A stretch of DNA of 64,000 nucleotides from Butyrivibrio sp. FCS014 (GCF_000526935.1 NZ_JAHA01000007.1:186001-250000); one strand, 5' to 3'. Counted from the first letter of the stretch, positions 8,324 to 17,386 are shown. Numbers and translations: made by a program. Notes: generated from the sequence alone by a model not told the origin.

Positions 8324-8908
8324 ATGCCAAGAACAGGATTATCTAAAGAAGAAATAGTAGAAAAAGCTGCAGAACTGGCCAACGAAAAGGGGCTGTCTTA
8401 CTTGTCGGTTACTACACTGTCAGAATATTTAGGAATCAAGAAGCCGTCATTGTACAACCACATGAAGACCATAGAAGATATGCACAGAGATCTTATGATA
8501 TATGGTTGGCAAACTGTATCGGAAGATGTTGTCAGAGGAATTGATTCTTCAGATGAAAAAGCAAATCTATTTGAGTACGGAAATAAGTTCTATAAGTTTG
8601 CAATGGAGAATCCTGGCGTATTTGAAGCGATGCTCTGGTATAACAAATACTCAGATGACACGCTACTTTCTGCCACAGAAGGATTATATTCTTTTTTCTT
8701 CAAGCAGACAGATGGCTTAGGGATAGATCGTGAGATCGCTAATCACTTGCTTCGAACATACAGGGCTTTTCTTGAAGGTTTTATTATGCTTCAGATTCAT
8801 AATTCCTTTGGAAATCCAATATCATTGAAAGAGAGCTTTGAGATATCACTGAATGTGATGATATCCGGGATGGATGGGTATAGAAATAAGAGGGGTAATA
8901 AAAAATGA
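8324..8908 (+). CDS. TetR/AcrR family transcriptional regulator
   Basis: A 194-residue TetR repressor. The N-terminal HTH is intact (IVEKAAELANEKGLSYLSV, then LSEYLGIKKPSLYNHMKT). The C-terminal domain contains the family-typical MENPGVFEAMLWYN and the LLRTYRAFLEGF segment. It probably binds the two ACTAACAWTGTTAGT palindromes in its own promoter and releases on binding a small ligand. It overlaps the following GNAT gene by four bases (ATGA), so the acetyltransferase and the cupin after it are candidate regulated genes. A GGAGATG site precedes the ATG. Confidence 0.9.
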   Translation: MPRTGLSKEEIVEKAAELANEKGLSYLSVTTLSEYLGIKKPSLYNHMKTIEDMHRDLMIYGWQTVSEDVVRGIDSSDEKANLFEYGNKFYKFAMENPGVFEAMLWYNKYSDDTLLSATEGLYSFFFKQTDGLGIDREIANHLLRTYRAFLEGFIMLQIHNSFGNPISLKESFEISLNVMISGMDGYRNKRGNKK

Positions 8909-9360
8909 TTGAGTTCAGAAATGCTGAGGTGTCTGATGCAGAGTTGGTTGTAGATATATATAACGCTGCGTTTTTTGATGATTATGTAAAGTATGGTGAA
9001 TGTCCGGCGTATGGTAGAACAAAAGAAGAGATGGAGCAGTCAATAATTGATTATCCTAAATTCATAATTCTTAATGAAAGTAAACCGGTTGGCGTCATTT
9101 CATGCAGGGAGCTGGAAGCGGGTAATTATGAAGTTGGATGTTTATGTGTAATTCCTGAATTTCAGGGAAGAGGAATAGGAACGACTGCAATGCGATTTGC
9201 AATAACACATTATTCTGATTGGAAGACATTTACATTAGTAACTCCTGTGGACAAAAGTCAAAACGTAAAATTCTATACAGAAAGATGCGGCTTTGATATC
9301 CAGTCTGAAGAAATGGATGGAAGTGTTAAAGTATACAGATTTATATTGAGGCGGATATGA
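8905..9360 (+). CDS. GNAT N-acetyltransferase
   Basis: A 151-residue GNAT with the acetyl-CoA loop PEFQGRGIGTTAM near residues 85-97 and the final F-Y-T-E-R-C-G-F. It is in one operon with the TetR before it (ATGA overlap) and the cupin after it (second ATGA overlap). The TetR ligand may therefore be the substrate of this enzyme, but that is inference. Confidence 0.85.
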   Translation: MIEFRNAEVSDAELVVDIYNAAFFDDYVKYGECPAYGRTKEEMEQSIIDYPKFIILNESKPVGVISCRELEAGNYEVGCLCVIPEFQGRGIGTTAMRFAITHYSDWKTFTLVTPVDKSQNVKFYTERCGFDIQSEEMDGSVKVYRFILRRI

Positions 9361-9653
9361 TGATAAAAGAAATATTTGGAAAAGTAAAAATATATAGGCT
9401 CCATTCGCGTGTTGATAACCGTGGATCTCTGGAATATGTTTTTGATGAAAACACTGCCTGTTTCAATGCCCGGGAGACAAGAATCTATAGCATGCCCAAA
9501 GAAGGAACTTTTTTTGGAATTCACTACAGAGAAGAGAGTAGCCCAATGACGAAGTTTGTGACAGTCATAAAAGGCAGAGGTATGGATTACGTTATTGATT
9601 TGAGAAAAGACTCCTCAACCTATCTTCAATGGGAGTCAATTGAACTCGCTTGA
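9357..9653 (+). pseudogene. Truncated RmlC-like dTDP-sugar epimerase/cupin
   Basis: 98 residues that match the first half of a dTDP-4-dehydrorhamnose 3,5-epimerase-like cupin: RGSLEYVFDE, ETRIYSMPKEGTFFGIHYR, then GRGMDYVIDLRKDSSTYLQW. Full members are near 180 residues; here the reading frame stops just where the second beta half should begin. It is probably a relic, though a half cupin could still fold. The stop is followed by a motif related to those at 7202 and 8210. Confidence 0.65.
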
Positions 9654-9695
9654 TATAGTTTTCGATTTTGACGAAGGTGCCGGAGGTAAAGTTTC

Positions 9696-10187
9696 ATGTG
9701 TGAAGAGCGTAAGTGGAAAAAGGATATACATATTCAACTTGCAGATATGAAATATCTTGATAGCTGCATAGACATTTTGCAAAATTCTGATTTAGGAAGA
9801 GCGTATTTTAGCAATCATGAAAAGGCAACTAATATGCTTACATATGCAGTGGAACAAAAAAACGTATATGTAGCACTGGATGAAAATGAGAAATGTTTAG
9901 GATTTATTTACTACATGACAAATGGTGTTTTTGGAAGCTACCCTTATCTTCATATTGTTGCTGTAAAGGAAGAATACAGGAGTTATGGTATCGGTAGACA
10001 GCTGATGAAGTATTTTGAAGATAATGCTTCTGATTCTCCTTCAGCAAAATATTTTTTGACTGTAGATGATTTTAACCCGAGGGCAAAGAAATTATATGAA
10101 AATCTGGGATATAAGTCTGTTGGAGAACTAACTGATTTTTATAAAAATGGGATTAACTGCTATCTGATGATGAAAAGAAGAGGGTAA
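9696..10187 (+). CDS. GNAT N-acetyltransferase
   Basis: A 163-residue GNAT. The acetyl-CoA site is KEEYRSYGIGRQLM near residues 95-108; the C-terminal element is KKLYENLGYKSVGE. GGAGG upstream supports the ATG. The domain is complete and the next GNAT gene starts four bases after its stop, so they share a transcript. Confidence 0.85.
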   Translation: MCEERKWKKDIHIQLADMKYLDSCIDILQNSDLGRAYFSNHEKATNMLTYAVEQKNVYVALDENEKCLGFIYYMTNGVFGSYPYLHIVAVKEEYRSYGIGRQLMKYFEDNASDSPSAKYFLTVDDFNPRAKKLYENLGYKSVGELTDFYKNGINCYLMMKRRG

Positions 10188-10191
10188 AGAT

Positions 10192-10641
10192 ATGAGCTTA
10201 CAATTTGTAAAAGCAAGCACTTCTGATGCTTTGACACTTAATGGAATATCTAAAAGAGCTTTTGATAGCGATGTTCAGGTTGGAGCACCGTCAGCTGGTG
10301 GGCCACCTGGATATATGTCTGTTTCTTATCACACAAAGATGGCCAGAACAAATCATTTGTATATGCTCACGGACAATGGACTAATTGTTGGCGGTGCGAT
10401 TCTATTTTTGGAAAAAGACAAGTTGAACATTGGAAGGATCTTTGTAAGCCCAGAGCATTATCGCAAAGGCTATGGAGTCTACATGATGCAGGAAATTGAG
10501 ACAATGTTTTCAAATGTAAAGGAATTTGTATTAGATACGCCCATTTGGAATGTCAGAACAAACGCCTTTTATACCAAGCTGGGATATGTGGAAGTGAGTC
10601 GGGATAATGAATTCATTTATTATATTAAGAAATGTGAGTGA
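10192..10641 (+). CDS. GNAT N-acetyltransferase
   Basis: A 149-residue complete GNAT. Motif A reads SPEHYRKGYGVYMM (about 85-98), and the C-terminal strand region is NAFYTKLGYVEV. An insertion rich in Gly/Pro (VGAPSAGGPPGY) near residue 32 lies in the variable acceptor-binding loop. Start ATG has GGGTAAAG in front. Confidence 0.82.
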   Translation: MSLQFVKASTSDALTLNGISKRAFDSDVQVGAPSAGGPPGYMSVSYHTKMARTNHLYMLTDNGLIVGGAILFLEKDKLNIGRIFVSPEHYRKGYGVYMMQEIETMFSNVKEFVLDTPIWNVRTNAFYTKLGYVEVSRDNEFIYYIKKCE

Positions 10642-10659
10642 TGAAAGGGGAATTATCAT

Positions 10660-11193
10660 TTGATACAAATCGAATTATTATCAGAGGCAAATTTTTGTTT
10701 AGAAGCATTAGATTCATATAACAGAAAACAGAATGTAAATAAAGTATATCGAAGAATAGACGGAGAATATTCATTAGTAGAATGCAAATATACCGAAGAT
10801 TGGGACTTAAGCCAAAAGCGTTCTGTGGCAAAGCAAATAAGCAGTGATGATTATATTACATACATCGCATTAGAAAATGATACAGTTGTTGGCTTTATTG
10901 GGCTATTAAAGAAACTAAACGGTCCTTACATGATTCTTGATATGATGCAGGTATCTTCTGAATGCAGGGGCCAAGGTGTTGGCAGACGATTATTTGAATT
11001 GGGAAAAGCGGAAGCAATAAAAGCTGGTGCACAGGCTTTGTACATATCTGCCTGTCCTTCTGAGGAGACGATTGCATTTTACAGAGCAATGGGAAGTGGT
11101 CTGGCAAGCATTCCTATAAAAGAACTTGCTGAAAAGGAACCATATGACCTTCAGATGATCTGTCCTGTAATAGACTGCGACAGATACTCGTAG
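10660..11193 (+). CDS. GNAT N-acetyltransferase (TTG start)
   Basis: A 177-residue GNAT. The acetyl-CoA loop is SSECRGQGVGRRLF (about 104-117) and the tail has ETIAFYRAMGSGLA. The frame begins at TTG 10660 with AAAGGGG eight to twelve bases upstream; no nearby ATG is in frame. It resembles GNATs described as general small-molecule acetylases, with the substrate unknown. Confidence 0.82.
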   Translation: MIQIELLSEANFCLEALDSYNRKQNVNKVYRRIDGEYSLVECKYTEDWDLSQKRSVAKQISSDDYITYIALENDTVVGFIGLLKKLNGPYMILDMMQVSSECRGQGVGRRLFELGKAEAIKAGAQALYISACPSEETIAFYRAMGSGLASIPIKELAEKEPYDLQMICPVIDCDRYS

Positions 11194-11258
11194 ATGAAAC
11201 TGACAGAGAATATGATTCGTTGGGCTGAATGCAAACATGGAAAAGGAAAGATAAACTC

Positions 11259-12467
11259 ATGTCAGACAGAAAATACTTATATACGGAAAGGGCGCACTAT
11301 ATGTGTCCGAATATGCACTTTGGCATCGTGGCGGAGATTGGGGCAGAATTTGATGCGAACGGGATAATCGAGAGCATAGATGTTCTAAAATCAGCTCATC
11401 TGCTTATGAGAAGTCTGATTGCTGAGGAGCAGGGAAGTTCCAGGATATATTATGAGGAGCAATCGGAGCTTGAAATCCCGGTAACGATAAAAAAAGCAGA
11501 CGATAACTGGCAGGCTGATTATGAGGCGGTATCTTTAGCAGGATGGAACGTTCAAAAGGAAGCACTGCTTAAGGTCTTTGCTTATCCTTCGGAGAGCGGG
11601 ACGAGAGTTCTTTTTATAACTCATCATCTTCTTTGCGACGGAAGAGGACTTCTTCAGCTGGTGCAAGAATTTGCTGATCATTATGCAAACGGTGTTAAGC
11701 CGCATCTGGTTGACGAGAAGCTTATGGAAAGTCTTGATGACCTTCCGAGTGGCAGCGACCTTGGGTTTATCAGCAAGGTGTTGATCAAGGATGCCAATAA
11801 GAAGTGGCGTAAAGAAGGGCATAAGATCAGCTATGAAGAGTACCTTAAGTTTGAACGTGATCATGATTCGAAACAGGATATAAAGCGCGAAATAAAGAAT
11901 ATTGACGAAGAAGAACTTGATACGCTCCTTGCTATGTGCAAGGAAAACGGGGTATCGCTCAATGACTATCTTGTTGCCAAGATGATGATCGATGCAGGCA
12001 CAGATAAGGTGGTCATAGCTTCCGACATAAGGAATGAGATCAAAAACTATAAGGAAGGTGCTCTTGGAAACTATGCTACTGCCTTCGGAGTGGTGGTTAA
12101 GAAGAAAAGTTCAAAGATCATGGAACTTGCCAAGGCTGTAGACCATGAAGTCAGGCGCATCATGAGTAAGCCTGATAAGGAAATGCTCGTTCTTTCGTGT
12201 TATTTCAATATGGATCCGGAACTTCTTGATGCCATAGCAATATCGACTCTTGGAGGTTTTGAGAGCAAGGCCGGCAAATTTGTCGGCAGCAAGATGTTCG
12301 GTTATGAAAAGCGCGACGGCCATTGCATCACGAACCTTGGCAGGATAGAGAGCAACGTCATAAGAGAAGGTATATTCATTCCTCCTGCATCTCCTGCAAA
12401 TCGGAAGGCGTGGGGCGTTCTGACGATAAACAAGAAGATGAGGATCTGTTCGATACATTCAATGTAA
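11259..12467 (+). CDS. Stand-alone condensation-domain acyltransferase
   Basis: A 402-residue protein of the condensation/acyltransferase superfamily (non-ribosomal peptide condensation domains, alcohol acetyltransferases). The catalytic HHxxxDG signature is present as THHLLCDGRG near residue 127. No adenylation or carrier domain is attached and none is nearby, so it likely transfers an acyl group from CoA or a carrier protein to a small acceptor. ATG 11259 follows AAGGAAAG; the frame is open from 11229. It ends shortly before a terminator at 12530. Confidence 0.75.
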   Translation: MSDRKYLYTERAHYMCPNMHFGIVAEIGAEFDANGIIESIDVLKSAHLLMRSLIAEEQGSSRIYYEEQSELEIPVTIKKADDNWQADYEAVSLAGWNVQKEALLKVFAYPSESGTRVLFITHHLLCDGRGLLQLVQEFADHYANGVKPHLVDEKLMESLDDLPSGSDLGFISKVLIKDANKKWRKEGHKISYEEYLKFERDHDSKQDIKREIKNIDEEELDTLLAMCKENGVSLNDYLVAKMMIDAGTDKVVIASDIRNEIKNYKEGALGNYATAFGVVVKKKSSKIMELAKAVDHEVRRIMSKPDKEMLVLSCYFNMDPELLDAIAISTLGGFESKAGKFVGSKMFGYEKRDGHCITNLGRIESNVIREGIFIPPASPANRKAWGVLTINKKMRICSIHSM

Positions 12468-12529
12468 ATGTATTTCCTGAGAAAACTGTGAGTTCGCAAC
12501 CAAATTTAACAAAATACAGCACTACATGT

Positions 12530-12566
12530 AAGCTTCGCTTGGTAGACAGGCGGAGCTTGCTTTTTT
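12530..12566 (+). terminator. Intrinsic terminator
   Basis: AAGCTTCGC (12530-12538) pairs with GCGGAGCTT (12550-12558), one wobble pair, followed by GCTTTTTT. It ends the transcript of the condensation-domain gene. The next gene starts 46 bases downstream. Confidence 0.8.
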
Positions 12567-12611
12567 ATGATTGAGAAAAATGTTAAAATGTTTAGCAAAG
12601 GTGGTAGAAAA

Positions 12612-13688
12612 ATGAGAAAGGTATATTTGGATAATATTCGCTGGATAACAGTAGTGCTGGTTGTCATCTATCATGTAATCTACATATTCAACGGCGTTAC
12701 ACAGCATGGAATCATCGGTCCCTTCAGTGAGCATCAGCCTCAGGATACGTATCAGTACATTGTATATCCCTGGTTCATGTTACTTCTGTTTGTGGTATCC
12801 GGCATGTCAGCCCGCTATGAACTGGTTAAGCGAACAGAGAAGGAATTCATCAGAGTAAGGACGAGAAAGTATCTTGTGCCATCAACAATCGGCCTTCTGG
12901 TTTTCGGCTGGGTTCTTGGCTATTACAACATGCTGATGTCCGGTGCTTTTAATTCCATAAACAACGTACCGGGGCCAATCCTTTTCCTGATAATGGCAGT
13001 CAGCGGATCAGGTCCGCTGTGGTACATTCAGATGCTTTGGCTCTTCAGCCTGATACTGGTACTGATCAGAAGGATTGAAAAAGACAGATTCTATAATATA
13101 TGCGGCAAAGCAAATCTTTTGACACTTATACTTCTTGTCATACCCGTATACGGAGCAGCGCAGATACTTAACACACCGATAATAGTGGTATACAGATTCG
13201 GTATTTACGGACTGGGCTTTTTGATTGGCTACTTTGTACTGTCCCATGACGAAGTGATGGATCGACTTGGCGAAAGCTGGCTGTTATTAAGCATTCTTGC
13301 CCTCGCATCCTGCGTAGCCTTCGTGATTTTATATATAGGTCAGCCTTATCCGGATCACGTGGTTCTGGATACAATCATGTGCAATGTATACGCATGGTTT
13401 GGAACACTCGGTGTACTTGCCTTCATGAAAAAATGGGGCAATTTTGAGAATGCCTTCTCAAGGTGGATGTGCCGAAAATCATGGGGCCTCTATGTGTTCC
13501 ATTATCTGATGATCGCGGTCAGCGGATGGTATCTGCATACATTATGTCCGTCCCTTGCTCCTGTCATCGTATACCTGTTGGTTGCAATAGCAGCATTTGC
13601 AGGTTCCTACCTTCTGTATGAGATCGTAAGCCGCATACCTTTCATAAGGTGGTGTGTTCTGGGAATTAAAAAGGAGAAGAAAGAATGA
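12612..13688 (+). CDS. Acyltransferase-3 family integral membrane protein
   Basis: A 358-residue protein with about ten transmembrane segments, starting KVYLDNIRWITVVLVVIYHV, the hallmark of acyltransferase family 3 (OafA/OpgC type) with the catalytic-type His in V-I-Y-H. Members add acyl groups to sugars or peptides at the membrane. ATG 12612 has AAAGGTGG upstream; the longer frame from 12567 overlaps the terminator tail. The last codons overlap the XRE-AbrB gene (ATGA). Confidence 0.85.
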   Translation: MRKVYLDNIRWITVVLVVIYHVIYIFNGVTQHGIIGPFSEHQPQDTYQYIVYPWFMLLLFVVSGMSARYELVKRTEKEFIRVRTRKYLVPSTIGLLVFGWVLGYYNMLMSGAFNSINNVPGPILFLIMAVSGSGPLWYIQMLWLFSLILVLIRRIEKDRFYNICGKANLLTLILLVIPVYGAAQILNTPIIVVYRFGIYGLGFLIGYFVLSHDEVMDRLGESWLLLSILALASCVAFVILYIGQPYPDHVVLDTIMCNVYAWFGTLGVLAFMKKWGNFENAFSRWMCRKSWGLYVFHYLMIAVSGWYLHTLCPSLAPVIVYLLVAIAAFAGSYLLYEIVSRIPFIRWCVLGIKKEKKE

Positions 13689-14116
13689 GTTTTGCTGATA
13701 ACCTTATTGAATTAAGAAAGCTTAACAATCTGTCGCAGGAAGACATCGCCGAGAAAATAGGCGTATCCAGGCAGACGCTTTCAAAATATGAGACCGGAGA
13801 GTCACTTCCGGATATAGAGAGGTGTAAGCAACTGGCGGACCTCTTTGGTGTAACCATGGACGATCTTATCTCGTATGAAAAGACTGATTCGGACAACCTG
13901 GGATATGGCATACCACCAAAAGGAAAACATATCTTTGGAATGGTCAAAGTAGGAGATAAGGGTCAGATCGTCATTCCTGCCAAAGCAAGAAAGATCTTCG
14001 ATATAAGAACAGGCGACAATCTGATAGTTCTCGGAGATGAATTCCAGGGTATTGCCCTTATAAAAGAAAAAGGTCTCCTGGGACTTATCAACAGTGCAAA
14101 AGGAAGTATGGAGTGA
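13685..14116 (+). CDS. XRE HTH fused to an AbrB-like domain
   Basis: A 143-residue regulator with two DNA-binding modules. Residues 1-65 are an XRE/Cro helix-turn-helix (NLSQEDIAEKIGVSRQTLSKY). Residues 85-130 are a SpoVT/AbrB swapped-hairpin domain (VGDKGQIVIPAKARKIFDI, then GDNLIVLGDE). It overlaps the acyltransferase-3 gene and probably regulates it or its own operon. Combined XRE-AbrB proteins occur in clostridia; the target is unknown. Confidence 0.85.
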   Translation: MSFADNLIELRKLNNLSQEDIAEKIGVSRQTLSKYETGESLPDIERCKQLADLFGVTMDDLISYEKTDSDNLGYGIPPKGKHIFGMVKVGDKGQIVIPAKARKIFDIRTGDNLIVLGDEFQGIALIKEKGLLGLINSAKGSME

Positions 14117-14135
14117 CTGTGAACAAGAGGAGAAG

Positions 14136-14597
14136 ATGAAAAGGATTGATATAAGAATTGCTACAAAAGATGATATAGACTGTCTGATGAGTATTCGCCT
14201 TGAGATGCTTACGGTAGTGAACAACCTACCAGAAAAATATGAACATTCAGATGAAGTGATAAATGAAAGTCGTGATTACTTTTTAAATGGAGATCAGATG
14301 ACTGTTCTGGCTAGCGACGGAGATAAAGTTATTGGTTGTGCATCCATGAGTTTTATCAGGATAATGCCAACCTTTGCGCACCCTACAGGAAAAAGAGCCC
14401 ATCTTATGAATGTCTACACAAGAAGTGAATACCGTCGTCAGGGAATAGCGCGAAAAATGGTTGAAATGCTGATCGAGAAAACATGGGAAAAAGGTGCAAC
14501 GGAGATCAGTCTTGATGCAACCGCAATGGGAAGAACACTCTATGAAAGTATGGGCTTTACTGATTCTACAGAATGTATGGTACTGACGAATCTGTAG
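14136..14597 (+). CDS. GNAT N-acetyltransferase
   Basis: A 153-residue GNAT with motif A EYRRQGIARKMV and the C-terminal LYESMGFTD. ATG 14136 is preceded by AGAGGAGA; the frame is open from 14094 but that part overlaps the AbrB gene end. It resembles the widespread GNAT group in which MNVYT precedes motif A. Substrate unknown. Confidence 0.85.
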   Translation: MKRIDIRIATKDDIDCLMSIRLEMLTVVNNLPEKYEHSDEVINESRDYFLNGDQMTVLASDGDKVIGCASMSFIRIMPTFAHPTGKRAHLMNVYTRSEYRRQGIARKMVEMLIEKTWEKGATEISLDATAMGRTLYESMGFTDSTECMVLTNL

Positions 14598-14607
14598 GAG
14601 GAATAGT

Positions 14608-15045
14608 ATGAGAGAAATAACACCGAACGAGGTAAGCAAACTGTACGATTGTATTCGTGAGTTATCAGACTATCACAATACAACTTCTGTGAATTTCAAA
14701 GGATTTTATCCTTTAAATCCATATGAAAAGACCCTGGAATCATTTGAGGCTGCATTACGAGAGAAAAAATCCTATATTGCAGTCACTGAAATTGAAGACC
14801 GGATTATCGGCTTCTGCAAAGTAGATATTATAGGAGGAATCGGTAAACTGGACTATTTGATGGTGAAGGAAGAATTCCGGGGAAAAGGGTTTGGTAAAGA
14901 ACTCATGGACTGGGCTATGCTAATGTTTGACCAAAATAATGTCAGACATATCGAAGTAAAAGTGGTTGATGGTAACAAGACGATTCATTTGTATGAGAAG
15001 TATGGTTTCAAAATGAAATCTCACATATTAGGGATTGAGCGATAA
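14608..15045 (+). CDS. GNAT N-acetyltransferase
   Basis: A 145-residue GNAT, motif A EEFRGKGFGKELM (about 88-100) and tail HLYEKYGFKMKS. TAGGAGGAA lies before the ATG. Its TAA is followed in the same reading frame by the body of another GNAT (15046-15483). Confidence 0.85.
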   Translation: MREITPNEVSKLYDCIRELSDYHNTTSVNFKGFYPLNPYEKTLESFEAALREKKSYIAVTEIEDRIIGFCKVDIIGGIGKLDYLMVKEEFRGKGFGKELMDWAMLMFDQNNVRHIEVKVVDGNKTIHLYEKYGFKMKSHILGIER

Positions 15046-15483
15046 ATTTCAGATGATTATACAATTATCAAAGAACTTTTTTCTGAGTATTCTCAGATTA
15101 AAGGCGCAGAAGGCTGTTTTGTTTCCTTTGATAAGGAATTGGCAGATTTAGAAAGATTTTACAAAAACGGTGCAATTCTTGTTGGATATGAAGATAGTGA
15201 ACCAATAGGGTGCATTGCTATTAAAAAAGTTGATCAAAAGAAATGCGAAGCAAAGCGGCTGTTTGTGCGACCTGAATATCGTGGCAAAGGATATTCAAGG
15301 ATTATTCTTAATGCAATGCTAAAGCAAGGACGTGAACTTGGGTATGAGGAAGTGGTGTTTACAACAAAGCCAAGTGTAATGCAAACTGCGTATAAATTGT
15401 ACAAACGCATGGGATTTGAAGAAATAGGATGTGATGACGGTATTGTGTCTATGAGAATAGACTTACTAAAATTGGAGGCGTAG
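15046..15483 (+). pseudogene. GNAT lacking its first residues, in frame with the preceding gene
   Basis: The frame is open from the codon right after TAA 15043-15045. It reads SDDYTIIKELFSEYSQIKG, then VGYEDSEPIGCIAIKK, motif A PEYRGKGYSRIIL and LYKRMGFEE, a nearly full GNAT of about 145 residues that lacks only its first strand and a normal start. Possible starts are ATT 15046 or the internal TTG 15139, which would remove the N-terminal helices. Either translation depends on stop readthrough, or it is a deletion product. The end sits seven bases before the ribosome site of the CHR gene. Confidence 0.6.
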
Positions 15484-15485
15484 TT

Positions 15486-16061
15486 TTGCCAATATTAATA
15501 GAATTATTTCTTACTTTTGCCAAGATAGGTATGTTTACCTTTGGTGGAGGTTATGCGATGATTTCTCTTATAGAGAATACATGCGTGGAAAACAAAAAAT
15601 GGATAACACATGATGATATGATGACAGTCACAGTTATAGCTGAATCGACACCTGGACCGATAGCAATTAATTGCGCAACTTATGTAGGCTATAAGAAGGG
15701 AAAACTTTCAGGCGCAATTGCGGCAACACTTGGCATGGTTTTACCGTCATTTATAATCATTTTTTTGATATCAAAATTCTTAAATCATTTTTTGGAGATA
15801 ACTTGGGTCGCGAACGCATTCAAAGGAATCAAGATAGCTGTTGGAATTCTCATTGTAGATGCTGCGATTAAGATGTTTAAGAAAATGAAAAAAGCTTCCA
15901 TGCAAATTGCTATGTTAGGATTTGCTGTGGTTTCCATGGTACTAATTAATGTTTTTGCGTTAAATATATCATCCATGGTACTGATGCTTGTCGCTGCTCT
16001 AACAGGAATCATTGTATTTGTTGTTAAGAATAGCACAGGAAAGGAGCACGAAGAGAAATGA
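15486..16061 (+). CDS. CHR family ion transporter subunit 1
   Basis: A 191-residue short-chain CHR (chromate ion transporter family) protein with about six membrane segments. Conserved sites are TFGGGYAMISLIE near the N-terminus and ESTPGPIAINCATYVG. Short CHR proteins act as heteromeric pairs made by adjacent genes, as here. The transported anion need not be chromate. TTG 15486 is the start, with GGAGG eight bases upstream. It overlaps subunit 2 by four bases. Confidence 0.88.
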   Translation: MPILIELFLTFAKIGMFTFGGGYAMISLIENTCVENKKWITHDDMMTVTVIAESTPGPIAINCATYVGYKKGKLSGAIAATLGMVLPSFIIIFLISKFLNHFLEITWVANAFKGIKIAVGILIVDAAIKMFKKMKKASMQIAMLGFAVVSMVLINVFALNISSMVLMLVAALTGIIVFVVKNSTGKEHEEK

Positions 16062-16618
16062 TATATTTTGATTTATTTATCGGATTTCTTGAAGTAGGCT
16101 TATTTTCTTTTGGTGGAGCATATGCAGCTATACCGCTTATTCGAGATGTTGTTATGGCACATGGTTGGCTGGATGATGAGATGCTTTCTTATATGATTGC
16201 CATAAGTGAAAGTACACCTGGGCCAATTATGGTGAATATGGCTACCTATGTTGGAAGCGAAAAAGGCGGTTTACTTGGAGCTGCTATAGCTACATTTGCA
16301 GTTGTTTTACCGGCATTTATAATCATTTTGCTATTGATGGCTGTACTTAATCATTTTCTCCAGAATGGATATGTAAAAGCTGCGCTTAGCGGATTAAAGC
16401 CATGTATTATAGGGATTATCCTTGTAACGGGTATCTTTATGATAGTTAGGAATTGTGGATTGATGCCGAGGTACAGCATAGATGTATTAACAACGGCTCT
16501 TACGGGGCTCATTGCTTTAATCTATTTTGGCTCAAGAAAAGCTCTGAAAAAAGGATTAAATCCTATCGCACTGATTTGTTTATCAGCAATCGTAGGGGTT
16601 GCGGTTTATTCGCTATAG
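16058..16618 (+). CDS. CHR family ion transporter subunit 2
   Basis: A 186-residue paralogue of the preceding gene, with SFGGAYAAIPLI and ESTPGPIMVNMATYVG at equivalent places. The four-base overlap with subunit 1 and a GGAG site inside its end imply coupled translation. The pair likely forms one antiparallel membrane transporter. Confidence 0.88.
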   Translation: MIYFDLFIGFLEVGLFSFGGAYAAIPLIRDVVMAHGWLDDEMLSYMIAISESTPGPIMVNMATYVGSEKGGLLGAAIATFAVVLPAFIIILLLMAVLNHFLQNGYVKAALSGLKPCIIGIILVTGIFMIVRNCGLMPRYSIDVLTTALTGLIALIYFGSRKALKKGLNPIALICLSAIVGVAVYSL

Positions 16619-16743
16619 AATTATATAAATTCAAGTTTGTCGGGATGATGTGATAGCGTGTTATCTTTCAGAACAATTTACTTATAGATTTTTAACAATC
16701 TGTATATTTCATGTATTATGCTGCATAACGTGAATAGAAACAG

Positions 16744-16774
16744 AAAGGCATTGGCGTTTGTACCAATGCCTTTT
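16744..16774. terminator. Bidirectional terminator
   Basis: AAAGGCATTGG (16744-16754) pairs with CCAATGCCTTTT (16763-16774). It serves the CHR operon on the plus strand and the flavodoxin remnant on the minus strand. Confidence 0.75.
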
Positions 16775-16787
16775 AAAGGGCAAAGAT

Positions 16788-16982
16788 TCACGCCTGTGCG
16801 AGCTGTCTTCCAAGATCCTCACATTGTGAAACGGCATCATCATCCGGAGCATTGTTCGTAATTACGCCATCACCACCAATGATGGATGCGCCTGCAGCAA
16901 CCAGCCTGTCCTGCCAGTCTCTCATCCATTGGCCATCTCCCTAACCGTAGGAACCAAAAAGGGCAACTTTAACTTTATTCAT
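16788..16982 (-). pseudogene. Flavodoxin C-terminal remnant with nonsense codon
   Basis: On the minus strand ATG 16982 reads NKVKVALFGSYG, a stop, then GDGQWMRDWQDRLVAAGA and ends at 16788. This is the second half of a clostridial flavodoxin, where the stop replaces the tryptophan of the usual GSYGWGDG motif (TGG to TAG at 16943-16941). The FMN phosphate-binding N-terminal half is missing. It is dead as a flavodoxin. Its upstream side carries a GTTAG-N6-CTAAC palindrome. Confidence 0.8.
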
Positions 16983-17030
16983 ACTTTTCTCATCCTTTCT
17001 AGGAATATAATATGATTCCTACAATGCTTA

Positions 17031-17066
17031 CGAAAAAGAAGTTAGTATATGCTAACTTCTTTTTCG
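17031..17066. promoter_or_regulatory. Perfect 15-bp inverted repeat containing GTTAG-N6-CTAAC
   Basis: CGAAAAAGAAGTTAG and its exact complement flank TATATG. The core GTTAGTATATGCTAAC recurs twice nearby. It lies 50 bases upstream of the flavodoxin remnant (minus strand). Its form resembles metal-regulator (DtxR/Fur type) operators, and flavodoxin is a typical iron-starvation gene. The A/T flanks could also make it a bidirectional terminator. Confidence 0.5.
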
Positions 17067-17386
17067 AGGTTTATCGTTGATAAGTTTTCTCACGTTTGAT
17101 AAGGATAAATAACCGATACAGATATTTATCAATATCGAGTTGAATGGCGTATATATGATAAAGCAAGCCATGCACTTGCTGACGGGCTTGATGAAATGTC
17201 CGGTTATGCCAAATGTGCTCTGAATCATATGCTTCCGGCTGAGAAAAATATTCTAAAGAGTGCGAGGAGGCCAGACAGGACAGCTTTAAGCTAATATTAA
17301 AGTTCCTTGATGAGTGGGGCAATAGATCTTGCTGAATAAGGATAGGAGATGAGACAGAAAAATACTGCAGTACTATTGAAAATGGA

